DNA from: Candidatus Sulfopaludibacter sp. SbA3
GTDB taxonomy: Bacteria; Acidobacteriota; Terriglobia; Bryobacterales; Bryobacteraceae
DNA length: 64,000 bases
NCBI GenBank assembly: GCA_945893365.1
Contig: CAMDED010000001.1
Location: forward strand, 62,001-126,000
Direction of reading: 5' to 3'
A model generated the notes under the pieces. It saw nothing but the letters and a program-made list of their open reading frames with translations. It had not been told where the DNA came from and did not search any database. The position numbers and the translations under genes were made by a program. Each line of letters opens with the position of its first letter. Position 1 is the first letter of the stretch. This document shows, one piece after another, positions 1 through 8,316 of this stretch.

Positions 1-1
1 C

Positions 2-952
2 GCCTACACCGTGCAGGTGGCGCAGAACTTTGAACGGACGCTCAACAAGGGCGGCAACGGACAGAAGCAAAGCGTCATTTGCGCCAAGGTCGTGGTCGTT
101 TCAACGGTATCCGTGGGCGGCCTTGGGTCGCACACCGGCGTCGGAGAGGAATGGGCAGACGATGAGAACTCGGCGACGCGCGCCGAAGCTCAGGCCTTCA
201 AGCGCGCTTGCGCCTGCTTCGGACTGGGCCGGTACCTGTACGACCTGGACAAAGTCTGGGAGGATTTGGATCAATACAACCGTCCGGTGCGCAGTCCCAA
301 CTTGCCGGACTGGGCGCTTCCCGCTCACGCGAGGCGGCAGACACAGACGCAATCCCGTCCGCACTCGCCGGGACCAACGCAACCGCGTCAAGGACTTGTC
401 CAGCAGGAGACTTTGGCCAAGGTAAAGCAGTTGTGCGAGACGGTTGGCTTCGGTCTCTCGAAATCCACGCTCCGGAAATACGGCGGCGTGACGGATGCTT
501 CGAAGATTGGATTCGCGAAGCTTACGACAGTGTTCGAAAAGCTGACCGATCTGGCAAACGGAATCGAGCGGCTTCGAACCGCATCGACGAAATTGCCCGA
601 CGGGCGGCATGCAGCCATTTGCCGAGAGCTGAACCTCGCCAGTGACTCATTGGACGATATCCCCGACCGCGACGGACTGTGCGCACTACTGAAGCGCGTG
701 GAGGCCGAGGTCGGCACGGCAACGACCGGTGCCACCCAGCAACAAGTGCATGGCTCAATCGAGGAACTCCGCGGTAAGTTGCTTCAAGCGGCCAGGAAGG
801 TTGCCGACAGTGGCCGCACGGGCTGGCCTGCAAAGTTCGGCGACGTGATCGCACAGGCCACCGACGGCAAGGTGACGCTAGAACGGCTAAAGAGCCTGAC
901 TGATGCAGACGCTCCTGTTCTCGAAGCGGCGCTCAGCAAATTGGCCACCTAG
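2..952 (+). CDS. Rad52/Rad22-family ssDNA-annealing protein (5' partial)
   Basis: The frame is open to the left edge of the window, so the N-terminus is missing and the GTG at 11 is probably internal. The fragment is about 316 residues. Residues roughly 50-80 carry the typical Rad52/Rad22 block (ATRAEAQAFKRACACFGLGR followed by YLYDL), the most conserved part of the annealing core. The C-terminal two thirds are hydrophilic and variable, as expected of the tail. Proteins of this family bind single-stranded DNA and anneal complementary strands during recombination on phages and plasmids. The nearby primase, SSB and Gp157-like genes support a replication/recombination role. Family membership is fairly sure; the exact subfamily is not. 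Confidence 0.8.
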   Translation, partial: AYTVQVAQNFERTLNKGGNGQKQSVICAKVVVVSTVSVGGLGSHTGVGEEWADDENSATRAEAQAFKRACACFGLGRYLYDLDKVWEDLDQYNRPVRSPNLPDWALPAHARRQTQTQSRPHSPGPTQPRQGLVQQETLAKVKQLCETVGFGLSKSTLRKYGGVTDASKIGFAKLTTVFEKLTDLANGIERLRTASTKLPDGRHAAICRELNLASDSLDDIPDRDGLCALLKRVEAEVGTATTGATQQQVHGSIEELRGKLLQAARKVADSGRTGWPAKFGDVIAQATDGKVTLERLKSLTDADAPVLEAALSKLAT

Positions 953-1199
953 CTGAATGGCCCATCACAAAAATGTGGGGGCAGGCCCGGAGCGTTCCGA
1001 GCAGCGCGGCCTGACCCGAACTTCATCCTTAATACATGCGCTGCATGCCCTGGGTACGCATCCTGTTCCCACCTCTTTGACGGCTCCCGTCCCGGAAAGC
1101 CGTTAACCCTCTGCAAAAGGACAGCCGCACACCCGAGGCGTAGGTTCGAGGGCGGCGTGTGTCTGCCCACAACCAACCCACTTCAAAAGGAGAACTCAG

Positions 1200-1556
1200 A
1201 TGTTTGGAAATCAGAACGTGAGCGCGAGCGAGGTGCTCAGCACGCGAGATATGAATGTGCGCCCTGGACGGGATGTGACCGAGATCGTCGGCACTTTCCT
1301 GACGGTGGCCGAAGCGGTGGTCGCCCACTGGGTCGAGTATTCGAAAGGGCTGCTGCTGTTCGTGATGGTCCCCGGCGACGAACGGTCCGGGGAGTTCTAT
1401 ATATATGACCGGCGCAAAGGCAGCTTCTGGCTGCTGAATCTGGCCGACAGCGTGTTCGGCGGGTACGCCCTTGTGGACATGCGTCAGAAAATCAAGGACT
1501 TCCGGCTGTTGGACTTCGCGGAAGATCCTTCCCTCCTCCGGGCGGCGAAAGGGTAG
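1200..1556 (+). CDS. Hypothetical protein, 118 aa
   Basis: I do not recognise this protein. The ATG at 1200 follows AAAAGGAGAACTCAG, a good ribosome-binding site. The protein is small and soluble, with no signal peptide or obvious membrane segment. Its middle alternates hydrophobic and polar residues (LLLFVMVPGDERSGEFYIYD), suggesting a compact beta-rich fold. It lies between the Rad52-like gene and the primase-like gene on the same strand and is probably part of the same element-maintenance set. No catalytic motif is visible. Confidence 0.6.
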   Translation: MFGNQNVSASEVLSTRDMNVRPGRDVTEIVGTFLTVAEAVVAHWVEYSKGLLLFVMVPGDERSGEFYIYDRRKGSFWLLNLADSVFGGYALVDMRQKIKDFRLLDFAEDPSLLRAAKG

Positions 1557-1602
1557 CAGCAACTCGCTTTGCGATTGTGGGAAACGGGTGTAAAGAATAC
1601 CT

Positions 1603-2559
1603 ATGCCGGAAGTCTTGCTGGCAACGCCCGAGATGGCGACCGAGTACGCGCGGTGGTTCGTGAACCGACTTGCGTATACACGGCAGTCGGATCGGCCGCA
1701 TTCCGAGTCGGGGCGGCACCACTACTACCGTCCACGCGCCGAGGGCGGCGGTGAACGGGGCCTGGATCTGGAAGATGTCCGGCGTCACTTGGCCGGCGAG
1801 ATCACGCTCGGGATCTACGCGATCAATCCAGAAACACAGCGCGTGAAGTGGATGGGGATCGACGCAGACTACAAGCGATCGCTCGACGACTTGCTGAAGT
1901 TGCAATACGAACTCCAGCAGGACGGGATTCAAGCGGCGCTTGAACAGAGTCGGCGGGGCGGACATCTTTGGATTCTGTTTGAGACGCCTGTGCTTGCCAA
2001 GCACGCGCGCGTGTACATCCGGCACTTGGCCGGCAAACTCTCGGTTCAGGTAAAGGCATCCGGCCCCTCGGACGGAATTGAACTGTTTCCGAAGCAAGAT
2101 CGGATCGAACCTACGCAATTTGGCAATGCGATCCGCGGACCGCTCGGTGTTCACCGGGCAGTCAACCGGCGCTACTGGTTTTACGGGGCACAGCACGACC
2201 TCGAAGCGCAGATGAAATACCTGCGTGAACTAAGGCGCGTCACGGAGAGGCAGCTCTCTGAACTGATCGATGGGCTTGCGGTCGAAGAAGTACATCCCCG
2301 GCCTCAACCGTTGACAACTATGCGCACCGATCGACCACACTTTCAGATTCTCGACCAATTGAATCGGGACACGCTGAGGCGCATTGGGCGCAACTGGGTC
2401 ACGCAATGTCCCAGTTGTGCAGCGGCGGGGCGTGATCGCGGCAAGGACAATTTGGCCATCTCGGTTGATGAGCCCACGAAGTACCTGTGCTGGGCTGGCT
2501 GCACAAATATACAGATCCGGGCCGCGCTTGGTGCGCCTGCTCCGGTGAACGCGCGTTAG
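1603..2559 (+). CDS. AEP-type primase (TOTE-like) with C-terminal zinc motif
   Basis: This looks like an archaeo-eukaryotic-type primase related to the primase domain of TOTE conflict systems. The catalytic elements are a GIDADY motif (D87 and D89 as metal ligands), an RRGGHLWILFE motif with H121, then IELFPKQD and GNAIRGPLGVHR, which fit the third acidic/basic elements of the fold. The last 60 residues contain CPSC and later C residues around KYLCWAGC, a CHC2-like zinc site seen in bacterial primases. At 318 aa it is a stand-alone primase without a fused helicase. The ATG at 1603 has only a weak upstream purine stretch. It probably primes replication of the element, but a repair role is possible. 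Confidence 0.75.
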   Translation: MPEVLLATPEMATEYARWFVNRLAYTRQSDRPHSESGRHHYYRPRAEGGGERGLDLEDVRRHLAGEITLGIYAINPETQRVKWMGIDADYKRSLDDLLKLQYELQQDGIQAALEQSRRGGHLWILFETPVLAKHARVYIRHLAGKLSVQVKASGPSDGIELFPKQDRIEPTQFGNAIRGPLGVHRAVNRRYWFYGAQHDLEAQMKYLRELRRVTERQLSELIDGLAVEEVHPRPQPLTTMRTDRPHFQILDQLNRDTLRRIGRNWVTQCPSCAAAGRDRGKDNLAISVDEPTKYLCWAGCTNIQIRAALGAPAPVNAR

Positions 2560-2568
2560 GAGGAGGAG

Positions 2569-3189
2569 ATGGCGAACGAGTCTCGGCTGGTGCTACCGAA
2601 GCCCATGATGGCGAAGCTGGCATCCCTGGGAATCTACTGCCAGACGTGGGTCACCGCCGAACGGCAGGACCGCGCGAAGCGGTGGGTTCTCCGGGGTGTC
2701 GAAAGCGGCGGGAGCGCCAAGGAATTCGGGCGATATATCTCCTTTTTCGCGGCGGATGGGTCCCAGATGGAATGGCTGCAGAAGGCGGACCGCATCGGGG
2801 CAAACGGCGTGCATGCGATCGCGATTGGTGAGGCTCTGATCGGTGTCGAAATGGCGCGCGTGGATGAAACGTACCAACTGGTGATCTCAAGGCACCGGCT
2901 CGGAAAGCCAAAGACAGAAGGGAAACGGCCACCGGTCGAGTCATCCGTGATCTTTCGCGGCGTAGATGGCCAGTTGTCGGAGAAGTTACGGAAGCAAGGG
3001 CTGGCGCCCGCCTTCCTGACCCGGAGCGGAGAAGTGAAGGCGGTCCCTGGCGATTTCCTGGACGCAGTAAAACTCGTCGCCGGTGGAGTTTCGTGCCTGA
3101 ACTGCAGGCACGTTCACGGATTGGTTGGCGGCGCGGGCTCTGCTGAAGCAAAGGACCCTGCGGGGACGGTGGTTGCGATCGCGTCTTGA
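2569..3189 (+). CDS. Hypothetical protein, 206 aa
   Basis: Not recognised. The start at 2569 is preceded by a strong AGGAGGAG sequence only nine bases after the primase stop codon, so the two are probably co-translated. The protein is soluble. Residues near the C-terminus include CLNCRH, a possible half of a metal site, followed by a glycine-rich tail. Nothing else resembles a known catalytic motif. Its position suggests a role with the primase, but that is only context. Confidence 0.6.
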   Translation: MANESRLVLPKPMMAKLASLGIYCQTWVTAERQDRAKRWVLRGVESGGSAKEFGRYISFFAADGSQMEWLQKADRIGANGVHAIAIGEALIGVEMARVDETYQLVISRHRLGKPKTEGKRPPVESSVIFRGVDGQLSEKLRKQGLAPAFLTRSGEVKAVPGDFLDAVKLVAGGVSCLNCRHVHGLVGGAGSAEAKDPAGTVVAIAS

Positions 3190-3219
3190 GGAATTGCGGG
3201 AGTTCAAGGGAGCCAAAAG

Positions 3220-3444
3220 ATGAAAGAGTACTTGACGAAGCTCTGCATGTTTCTGTTCTTAGCCGCTTTGTTTTCGGGCCGAACGAACGAGCTTGGCGTT
3301 TTGATGGGCGCGCTTACCGGTACAGTGCTGCTTTGGCCGCTCTACCGGAAGTTCGTACCAGCGCCGAAGCGCCGCCGGATAGTCGTCGTTGACGAGGACG
3401 CCGAAATCGCGGAACAGACGGCTCCGGAATTAGCCGCGAAATAG
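3220..3444 (+). CDS. Small membrane protein, 74 aa
   Basis: A 74-residue protein with one or two hydrophobic stretches (about residues 7-18 and 25-42) followed by a basic segment with PKRRR and an acidic C-terminus. This is consistent with a small inner-membrane protein whose tail is cytoplasmic. The ATG follows GGGAGCCAAAAG, an acceptable ribosome-binding site. It lies in a plus-strand run of element genes. I recognise no family. Confidence 0.5.
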   Translation: MKEYLTKLCMFLFLAALFSGRTNELGVLMGALTGTVLLWPLYRKFVPAPKRRRIVVVDEDAEIAEQTAPELAAK

Positions 3445-3465
3445 CACCGCGAAAGGAGACCTGCG

Positions 3466-4239
3466 ATGAAGGTCGGTACCAAAAGTGTGATAGGCGGAGC
3501 GCATTGCTTTCTTTTGCACCCGTTCTTCGTTGCATGGGGTTGGGCGCGTTTGTTCGGTTTTCCTCGCGACGTTCGCCTCTGGTTTGCCTTCGCTCTCCAC
3601 GACATCGGATACGTTGTCTGCGGCGACATGGACGGTCCAAGCGGCGAGCGGCATGTCCTACTTGGAGCGCGCATCATGGGTTGGCTCTTCGGACCCGCAT
3701 GGGAGGACGAGTGCTTGCGGCACTCGCGATATTGGAGCCGCCGGATCGGACTTCCGATCAGCCGACTATGCCTGGCGGACAAGTTGGCGTTTGCGCTCAC
3801 TCCTTCATGGCTGTATCTGCCGATGGCGGGATGGACTGGCGAGTTGCAAGAGTACATGGTGCGCTCGCGGGAGCGGCAGGCTGGTGACCACGGGTTCACG
3901 GTCGAGGAAGAGCGGCTGGTGCGCTCTGAGGTTCCCGAAGATTGGCTGCGTGGGCTTCAAAGCTACACGCTGCGATGGGTCGAGCGGCATCGGGATAAGT
4001 GGACGGCCTTCGGAGGCGTGACGGTGGAGGCGAGCATGTACCCGCAAATGAAACTCAAGCACTACGACTGCGCTGATTGCGGCATTCCTTGTAAAACCAC
4101 CTCTCCCAACGCGGAGCGATGCAGGAAGTGCGCAAAGCTGCGGCAGGGCCGACAGAGCCGTGAGTATCAGCAGAAGATGCTGGCACGCAAGCGGGCAGCG
4201 CGCAAACAGACTGACGTTGAGCGGGGAGCCGCAGCGTAG
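3466..4239 (+). CDS. HD-domain-like protein with C-terminal zinc ribbon
   Basis: The N-terminal half holds histidines and an HD pair (FALHDIGY near residue 45, GERHVLLGARIM near 60, CLRHSRYW near 84) in an order resembling metal-dependent HD phosphohydrolases. The match is loose. The C-terminal part has CADCGIPC and later CRKC, most likely a zinc ribbon, and ends in a very basic tail that could touch nucleic acid. A strong GAAAGGAG precedes the ATG. The HD assignment is tentative; the zinc ribbon is clearer. It sits just upstream of ssb. Confidence 0.5.
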   Translation: MKVGTKSVIGGAHCFLLHPFFVAWGWARLFGFPRDVRLWFAFALHDIGYVVCGDMDGPSGERHVLLGARIMGWLFGPAWEDECLRHSRYWSRRIGLPISRLCLADKLAFALTPSWLYLPMAGWTGELQEYMVRSRERQAGDHGFTVEEERLVRSEVPEDWLRGLQSYTLRWVERHRDKWTAFGGVTVEASMYPQMKLKHYDCADCGIPCKTTSPNAERCRKCAKLRQGRQSREYQQKMLARKRAARKQTDVERGAAA

Positions 4240-4402
4240 ACCCCAGCAGTGGAGCGCCGCCGAAGTGACGGCCGCTCATTCATTGATCCCGCGGGCAGGT
4301 TGCGCACCGGGATTCTCATCAACACTTAACCGGACTCGGCTCCTGCCGCGCTATGCGCCAAGGGGACGGTGTCCGCATTTTGAACGATCAGGAGATACAA
4401 AC

Positions 4403-4834
4403 ATGTTGGGATACACAAAGATTCAGATCATGGGCAACCTTGGCGGAACTCCAGAAATGAAGTTCCTGCCGAGCGGTGACCCCGTTGTCAATTTCTCGGT
4501 TGCCGTGAACCGGCGATACAAGGACCGGGAGGGCAACCAGAAGGAAGCGACTGACTGGTTCCGCATCTGCGCCTTCAACGGCGTAGGGGAGGCCTGCGCG
4601 AAGCATCTCCAAAAGGGCGACGGCATTTTCGTCGAGGGGCGCCTCCAGGTGCGTCAGTACGATTCAAAACAGAACGGCAAGGAAGTTTCCGTCGAGATCA
4701 TCCCCAGTACCGTGCGTTTCCTGGGTTCCGGTCGAACGGAGGGAGCCGAGCGTCCGACGCCTGGAAAGCCGCCTGCTGCAACGCGTGAAACGGCGTATGG
4801 TGCCGATGGCAGCGATGGAGACGTTCCGTTCTAA
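4403..4834 (+). CDS. ssb: Single-stranded DNA-binding protein
   Basis: A clear bacterial SSB of 143 aa. The OB fold is recognisable from MLGYTKIQIMGNLGGTPEM, then VNFSVAVNRRYKDREGN, TDWFRI and GDGIFVEGRLQVRQY. The flexible linker is short and the protein ends in DGDVPF, close to the canonical DDDIPF tip that recruits partner proteins. The ATG at 4403 was chosen because an AGGAGATACAAAC sequence precedes it; the reading frame is open further upstream to 4160, but that extension has no SSB character. This is probably the element's own SSB, separate from the host's. Confidence 0.95.
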   Translation: MLGYTKIQIMGNLGGTPEMKFLPSGDPVVNFSVAVNRRYKDREGNQKEATDWFRICAFNGVGEACAKHLQKGDGIFVEGRLQVRQYDSKQNGKEVSVEIIPSTVRFLGSGRTEGAERPTPGKPPAATRETAYGADGSDGDVPF

Positions 4835-4862
4835 ATCAGATCAGCCAAGTGTTCGCGGCACT

Positions 4863-4886
4863 GTGCGGGCTGCATGCAGCCCGCAC
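4863..4886. repeat. Perfect 24-bp palindrome
   Basis: The 12-base arm GTGCGGGCTGCA is followed directly by its exact reverse complement with no loop. It lies between the ssb stop and the ribosome-binding site of the next gene. A loopless G+C-rich dyad of this length could be a protein-binding site or the stem of a weak terminator; there is no T-run after it. Confidence 0.7.
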
Positions 4887-4905
4887 TCGCGAAAGGGAGG
4901 AGTCA

Positions 4906-5211
4906 ATGGCCTGCTTGTGTGATTTCTGCTCCGCGCCCGACGCTGGGTGGCGGCATCCGGCGCGGAGCTTCATAGGCTACGTTGCTTGTGGCGTTGTCGG
5001 CGAGAGTGTCGGTGACTGGGCGGCGTGCCAGCAATGCCACCAGTTGATCGTTTCGGACGACCGAGTGCGACTAACAGAAACGTCGGTCTTGACCTTCATC
5101 GCACGGCACCCGGAGTTGGAAGAGTTCAAAAGCGAGTTGGCGACCCAGATGGAGATCCTGCACGCGCAATTCTTTGACAATCGTACCGGTCCAGCATCGG
5201 CGATCGTATGA
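4906..5211 (+). CDS. Small cysteine-rich protein, 101 aa
   Basis: The ATG at 4906 was chosen because GGGAGGAGTCA stands just before it; the open frame runs further upstream through the palindrome. The N-terminus has CLCDFC and a second pair CQQC about 40 residues on, a likely zinc-binding treble. The remainder is acidic and probably helical. Small zinc proteins like this are frequent in plasmids and ICEs, but I cannot assign a function. It is the last plus-strand gene before the reversed HNH cassette. Confidence 0.55.
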   Translation: MACLCDFCSAPDAGWRHPARSFIGYVACGVVGESVGDWAACQQCHQLIVSDDRVRLTETSVLTFIARHPELEEFKSELATQMEILHAQFFDNRTGPASAIV

Positions 5212-5238
5212 GGTTCGTTGGCGGGCGCCGCTGTGATC

Positions 5239-5387
5239 TAAACCATATCTTTGCCGCGAATAAACCATAACCTTGCCCGGTACACCACGGCAACGCCTTT
5301 GTTTGTATCTCACCGTCACCCAGCCGTCCGATCCGCATAAAGCACAATGTTGCCGGAAGTGCGGCCTGTAAGGCATAACTCTGCCGC
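5239..5387. repeat. Four degenerate direct repeats of TAAACCATAACYTTGCC
   Basis: Copies start at 5239, 5261, 5338 and 5369. The first two are 22 bp apart and close to each other (TAAACCATATCTTTGCCGC and TAAACCATAACCTTGCCC); the other two are more divergent. The same core occurs twice as an inverted pair at 6447-6484, on the far side of the HNH-type gene. I see no coding gene between 5212 and 5558. They may be recombinase or regulator binding sites. Confidence 0.6.
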
Positions 5388-5558
5388 GCGGGTGCAGGGA
5401 CATGCGGCATGGGCTCATCGTTTCCACCCATTCCGACATGCCGGCTACGTCGACGGCACTGGATAGACAAACACTACGGCGGCAGGGAAGGCAGATTGTT
5501 GAGTGACCATCTTATGCTGTAGGTGTTGGAGGGGCAGAGGCTAACCGGAGGTCCCGGC

Positions 5559-6269
5559 TCATAGACCCGTCGGCTCCGGGATGATGATTGATCCATGCAG
5601 CATAAGGGTGTCCCAGATTTTGATCCGATAGAGCACGTGGCCTGGGTCGTCATGCGCACCCGCTCGCTGAACGTGAAAGCCAGGCCCCAGATGTAAGCTC
5701 GGGGGCCCAAAACCACTTGCAAGCCTCCCGGCTGCTTCATCGTCGATAAAGAATACATCGAGTATGTACGGAGGTTCAACGTAGCGATCGGCTACGTGGT
5801 GTTCTAGTCCGCTAACGATCTTGCGACACACGTCTTTCAGCGCCTCCGCGTTCACTGACACGGCTATTTGGGATTCCCGCGGGAATTCATTATGTGGCCC
5901 AAAGCCCGGCAGGACTCCAGGCTTACCAGCGACCTGGGCGTAGGGCATGGTTTCTTCCATCAGCCTCGCCTTGAGCTTCGCTCGAATTGCCTTCTCCTTC
6001 GCCGAGAGTTCACCCTCCACTCCGATTCCAATTGCCCGCAACGCCTTGGCCGCTATTCCGGCGGCCTCAGCCTTTGTCGGGTCAATGCAGAGACCAAGCC
6101 TACCAAGCAGATAGTTTTCCAGTTTTCCAGACTTCCCATTACAGGGCCTACAACTCGGAGCGGTCGGCCGCTGAACATCTCCCGGTGTGCCCTCTGGATA
6201 CCAGGAGCCGGGAAACACGTGGTCGCGGGTGTTTCCTGCCGGATTCAGGCAATGGACACAACGTGGCAT
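5559..6269 (-). CDS. HNH-like endonuclease-type protein
   Basis: The N-terminus reads MPRCVHCLNPAGNTRDHVFP, with a CxxC pair and an (R/K)DHV-type histidine, and continues to CRPCNGKSGKLE, a second CxxC with the N and K typical of HNH nuclease folds. This is the zinc-stabilised HNH arrangement in which the DH histidine is catalytic. The remaining 180 residues are unfamiliar and may recognise the substrate. It is the only minus-strand gene in the first 17 kb and is bordered on both sides by copies of one repeat motif, so it looks like an inserted cassette. Nuclease activity is inferred from the motif only. It could be a homing-type or defence nuclease. Confidence 0.6.
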   Translation of the reverse strand: MPRCVHCLNPAGNTRDHVFPGSWYPEGTPGDVQRPTAPSCRPCNGKSGKLENYLLGRLGLCIDPTKAEAAGIAAKALRAIGIGVEGELSAKEKAIRAKLKARLMEETMPYAQVAGKPGVLPGFGPHNEFPRESQIAVSVNAEALKDVCRKIVSGLEHHVADRYVEPPYILDVFFIDDEAAGRLASGFGPPSLHLGPGFHVQRAGAHDDPGHVLYRIKIWDTLMLHGSIIIPEPTGL

Positions 6270-6446
6270 AGTTCATAATCCCATCAGCTTGAGCGAGCGA
6301 GGTCCCCCAGCCGCATCGGTGACGAGCAGCGTTAACGGTCAGATCTGAAGTGGTTCGTTGCGGATTTCCCGCGAGTGGTCGGTAAGGGTTTAGGAATCGT
6401 CGGCAGCCCTGCGGTTCGTTCACGTGGCGAACGACCCAGCTCCAGA

Positions 6447-6484
6447 TAAACCATAACCTTGCCAAACGGCAAAGTTATGGTTTA
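6447..6484. repeat. Inverted repeat, 17-bp arms
   Basis: TAAACCATAACCTTGCC is followed after four bases (AAAC) by its reverse complement with one mismatch. The arms carry the same core as the direct repeats at 5239-5387. It lies 40 bp upstream of the methylase gene and downstream of the 5' end of the HNH-type gene. It could be an operator, a recombination site or an attachment end. Confidence 0.7.
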
Positions 6485-6524
6485 AGTCACAGCCGCCGCC
6501 ACGAACAATGAAGGGGGTCCGAAA

Positions 6525-7643
6525 ATGAGGCTGGAAGGACGGATGCGGCTTGGGTACTATCCGTTGGATCAGCGGGAAGCCCAACGGATGCGGCGATTCC
6601 TGCAGTTCCCGAATGAGCCGGCGAGTGCGCTCGATCCTTGCGCGGGTACGGGCGCGGCGTTGGTGGCGATCACGGAGAATAGCTGCTCCAGACGATACGG
6701 ACTTGAACTTGATTCGCACCGCGCATTGGAAGCGCGAACGATTCTCGATGAGGTGACCCAAGGCAATGCTTTCGACGCCAAGGCACCTGTCGAGTCGTTC
6801 TCCTTGCTGTATCTGAACCCGCCTTACGATTTTGAGGTCGGCGAAGGTAAGAATCAGCGGATGGAGAAGCTGTTTCTGGAAGAGTTCTTCCGCTGGCTCA
6901 AACCCGGCGGCGTACTCGCGTTGGTGATCCCGTTCGACCGCATCTATGAGTGCCGGAATATCTTGAGTCCGCATTTCAAGGACAAGGCGATTTACCGGCT
7001 GACTGAGCCGGAAGCAGAGCGCTACAAGCAGGCCGTATTGTTCGGCGTTCGACGATCCACGGCAGAGAAGAATCGGCTGAACGACCATGCCGTGAACCAG
7101 GCGAACTGGAAGCTTCAAGAGTTGACGCGACGATATGAAGAGATCCCGCCGCTGCCGAACGAAGCGGATCGTGCGTATGCCGTACCGCAAAGCGGACCCG
7201 TACGAATGGAATACCGGGGGCTCCCGCTGGATACGGTTGAAGATCTGCTGGCGAAGTCACCGGCGTGGTTACAGGCCCAACGAGTCACGCACGCCCAACG
7301 AAAGCAATTCTTCGGGCGGCCGCTAACTCCTCTACACGCTGGCCATGTCGGGTTGTGCGCTGTGAGCGGTCTGCTCAATGGCATGTTCGGTAGCGGAGCC
7401 GAGCGTCATGTCGCGTATTGGGAGGCGATCAAGGTCGTCGACAAAACGGAGGAAGAAGGCGATGACGGGGAGACAGTCATTCGGGAGAAGGAACGCTTCA
7501 GCCAACGATTGACGCTCCTGTTCGCCGACGGCCGCATCGAGCTTCTGTCTGAGAAGCCAAGAGAAGACGGCGGCAAGGAGGCCCCACATGGAGAACGCCC
7601 ACCTGAGAATGGGAAAGCTGAAGTTCGTGCGGCAGACGCGTGA
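6525..7643 (+). CDS. DUF6094-type SAM-dependent DNA methyltransferase
   Basis: A class I methyltransferase of 372 aa. The SAM-binding motif is DPCAGTGAA starting at D37, followed by YGLELDSH, and the catalytic motif NPPY is at 98-101, the form used by amino-N6 adenine (or N4 cytosine) DNA methylases. The LKPGGVLALVIP strand follows. The overall run resembles DUF6094 proteins found in conjugative elements. The C-terminal 150 residues are variable. GGGGG precedes the ATG. The next gene overlaps its 3' end by 56 bases. It probably methylates DNA, but whether this is for protection, regulation or replication of the element cannot be told. Confidence 0.75.
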   Translation: MRLEGRMRLGYYPLDQREAQRMRRFLQFPNEPASALDPCAGTGAALVAITENSCSRRYGLELDSHRALEARTILDEVTQGNAFDAKAPVESFSLLYLNPPYDFEVGEGKNQRMEKLFLEEFFRWLKPGGVLALVIPFDRIYECRNILSPHFKDKAIYRLTEPEAERYKQAVLFGVRRSTAEKNRLNDHAVNQANWKLQELTRRYEEIPPLPNEADRAYAVPQSGPVRMEYRGLPLDTVEDLLAKSPAWLQAQRVTHAQRKQFFGRPLTPLHAGHVGLCAVSGLLNGMFGSGAERHVAYWEAIKVVDKTEEEGDDGETVIREKERFSQRLTLLFADGRIELLSEKPREDGGKEAPHGERPPENGKAEVRAADA

Positions 7644-8253
7644 CACGATCACCGAGGTGTCTCTGCACATGGATCGCTTGGTTGCAGAAAAGCCTGCCGA
7701 AAAGCCCACGGAGCCGCACTCCGCAGTGCAGATTCATCTCGTATCTGTGTTTGGCGGCGACCAGGAGGTTGGCGCCATTGCAGCGGCCATCGCGGATGAG
7801 CAGCGATTTCAGATCAGCTTGCCCGGTCGGGCCGAGTTGTTCGGCTTCCTGGGCGAGAAGGCGGTGATGTACCGGGCGTCGCTCCAGATTCCCGGCCGGA
7901 AGCGACCAGTGCGGCATCTGGCCGCGGTTTCGCAGACACTCTTTGGGACCACTCTCGGAGCCGACGGGCAAGCGCGACGAACAATTCTCTACGACGGCTC
8001 GCCGGAGTTCGTGCTGCATCGCTTGGCGTTGCGGTTTGGCCTCCCGGCGCTTCCCGAATGGGCCGAATGGTTTCGCACTGATCTTGACCGGCGCGGATTG
8101 GTGGAAGAACTTCTGGGGTTCAATTGTTCACCCGTAGCAATCAAGGGCACCAAGCTCCGAATGTTGCGCATCTTGAGCACGGGCATAAAACGCAAGCTCA
8201 TCGCAGTGCCGCCGGAAGTATCGGCGTACATCCTGCCATTGGAAGCTGCCTAG
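7588..8253 (+). CDS. Hypothetical protein, 221 aa
   Basis: Not recognised. The start at 7588 follows AAGGAGGCCCCAC and lies inside the 3' end of the methylase gene, so translation is probably coupled. The protein is soluble, with an N-terminal segment that alternates charged and hydrophobic residues, and a helical second half. The gene lies between a DUF6094-like methylase and a large helicase, and may work with them. Confidence 0.6.
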   Translation: MENAHLRMGKLKFVRQTRDTITEVSLHMDRLVAEKPAEKPTEPHSAVQIHLVSVFGGDQEVGAIAAAIADEQRFQISLPGRAELFGFLGEKAVMYRASLQIPGRKRPVRHLAAVSQTLFGTTLGADGQARRTILYDGSPEFVLHRLALRFGLPALPEWAEWFRTDLDRRGLVEELLGFNCSPVAIKGTKLRMLRILSTGIKRKLIAVPPEVSAYILPLEAA

Positions 8254-8316
8254 ACGCGCCGTCTGCGTATCCTATTCCCTACTTGCCTTTCTCAGGAACA
8301 GAAGGAGTGTGCGCAC

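Noticed and set aside
1492-2196. Minus-strand frame of 234 codons
   Set aside because: It lies wholly over the primase gene and the 3' end of its neighbour and has the arginine/proline-rich composition of an antisense shadow.
1603-2559. Full TOTE conflict system
   Set aside because: Only the primase-like part is present; no fused or adjacent TOTE helicase and endonuclease domains were seen, and the SNF2-like helicase is 6 kb away.
4160-4402. N-terminal extension of SSB
   Set aside because: It overlaps the previous gene, lacks SSB sequence and has no ribosome-binding site; the ATG at 4403 has one.
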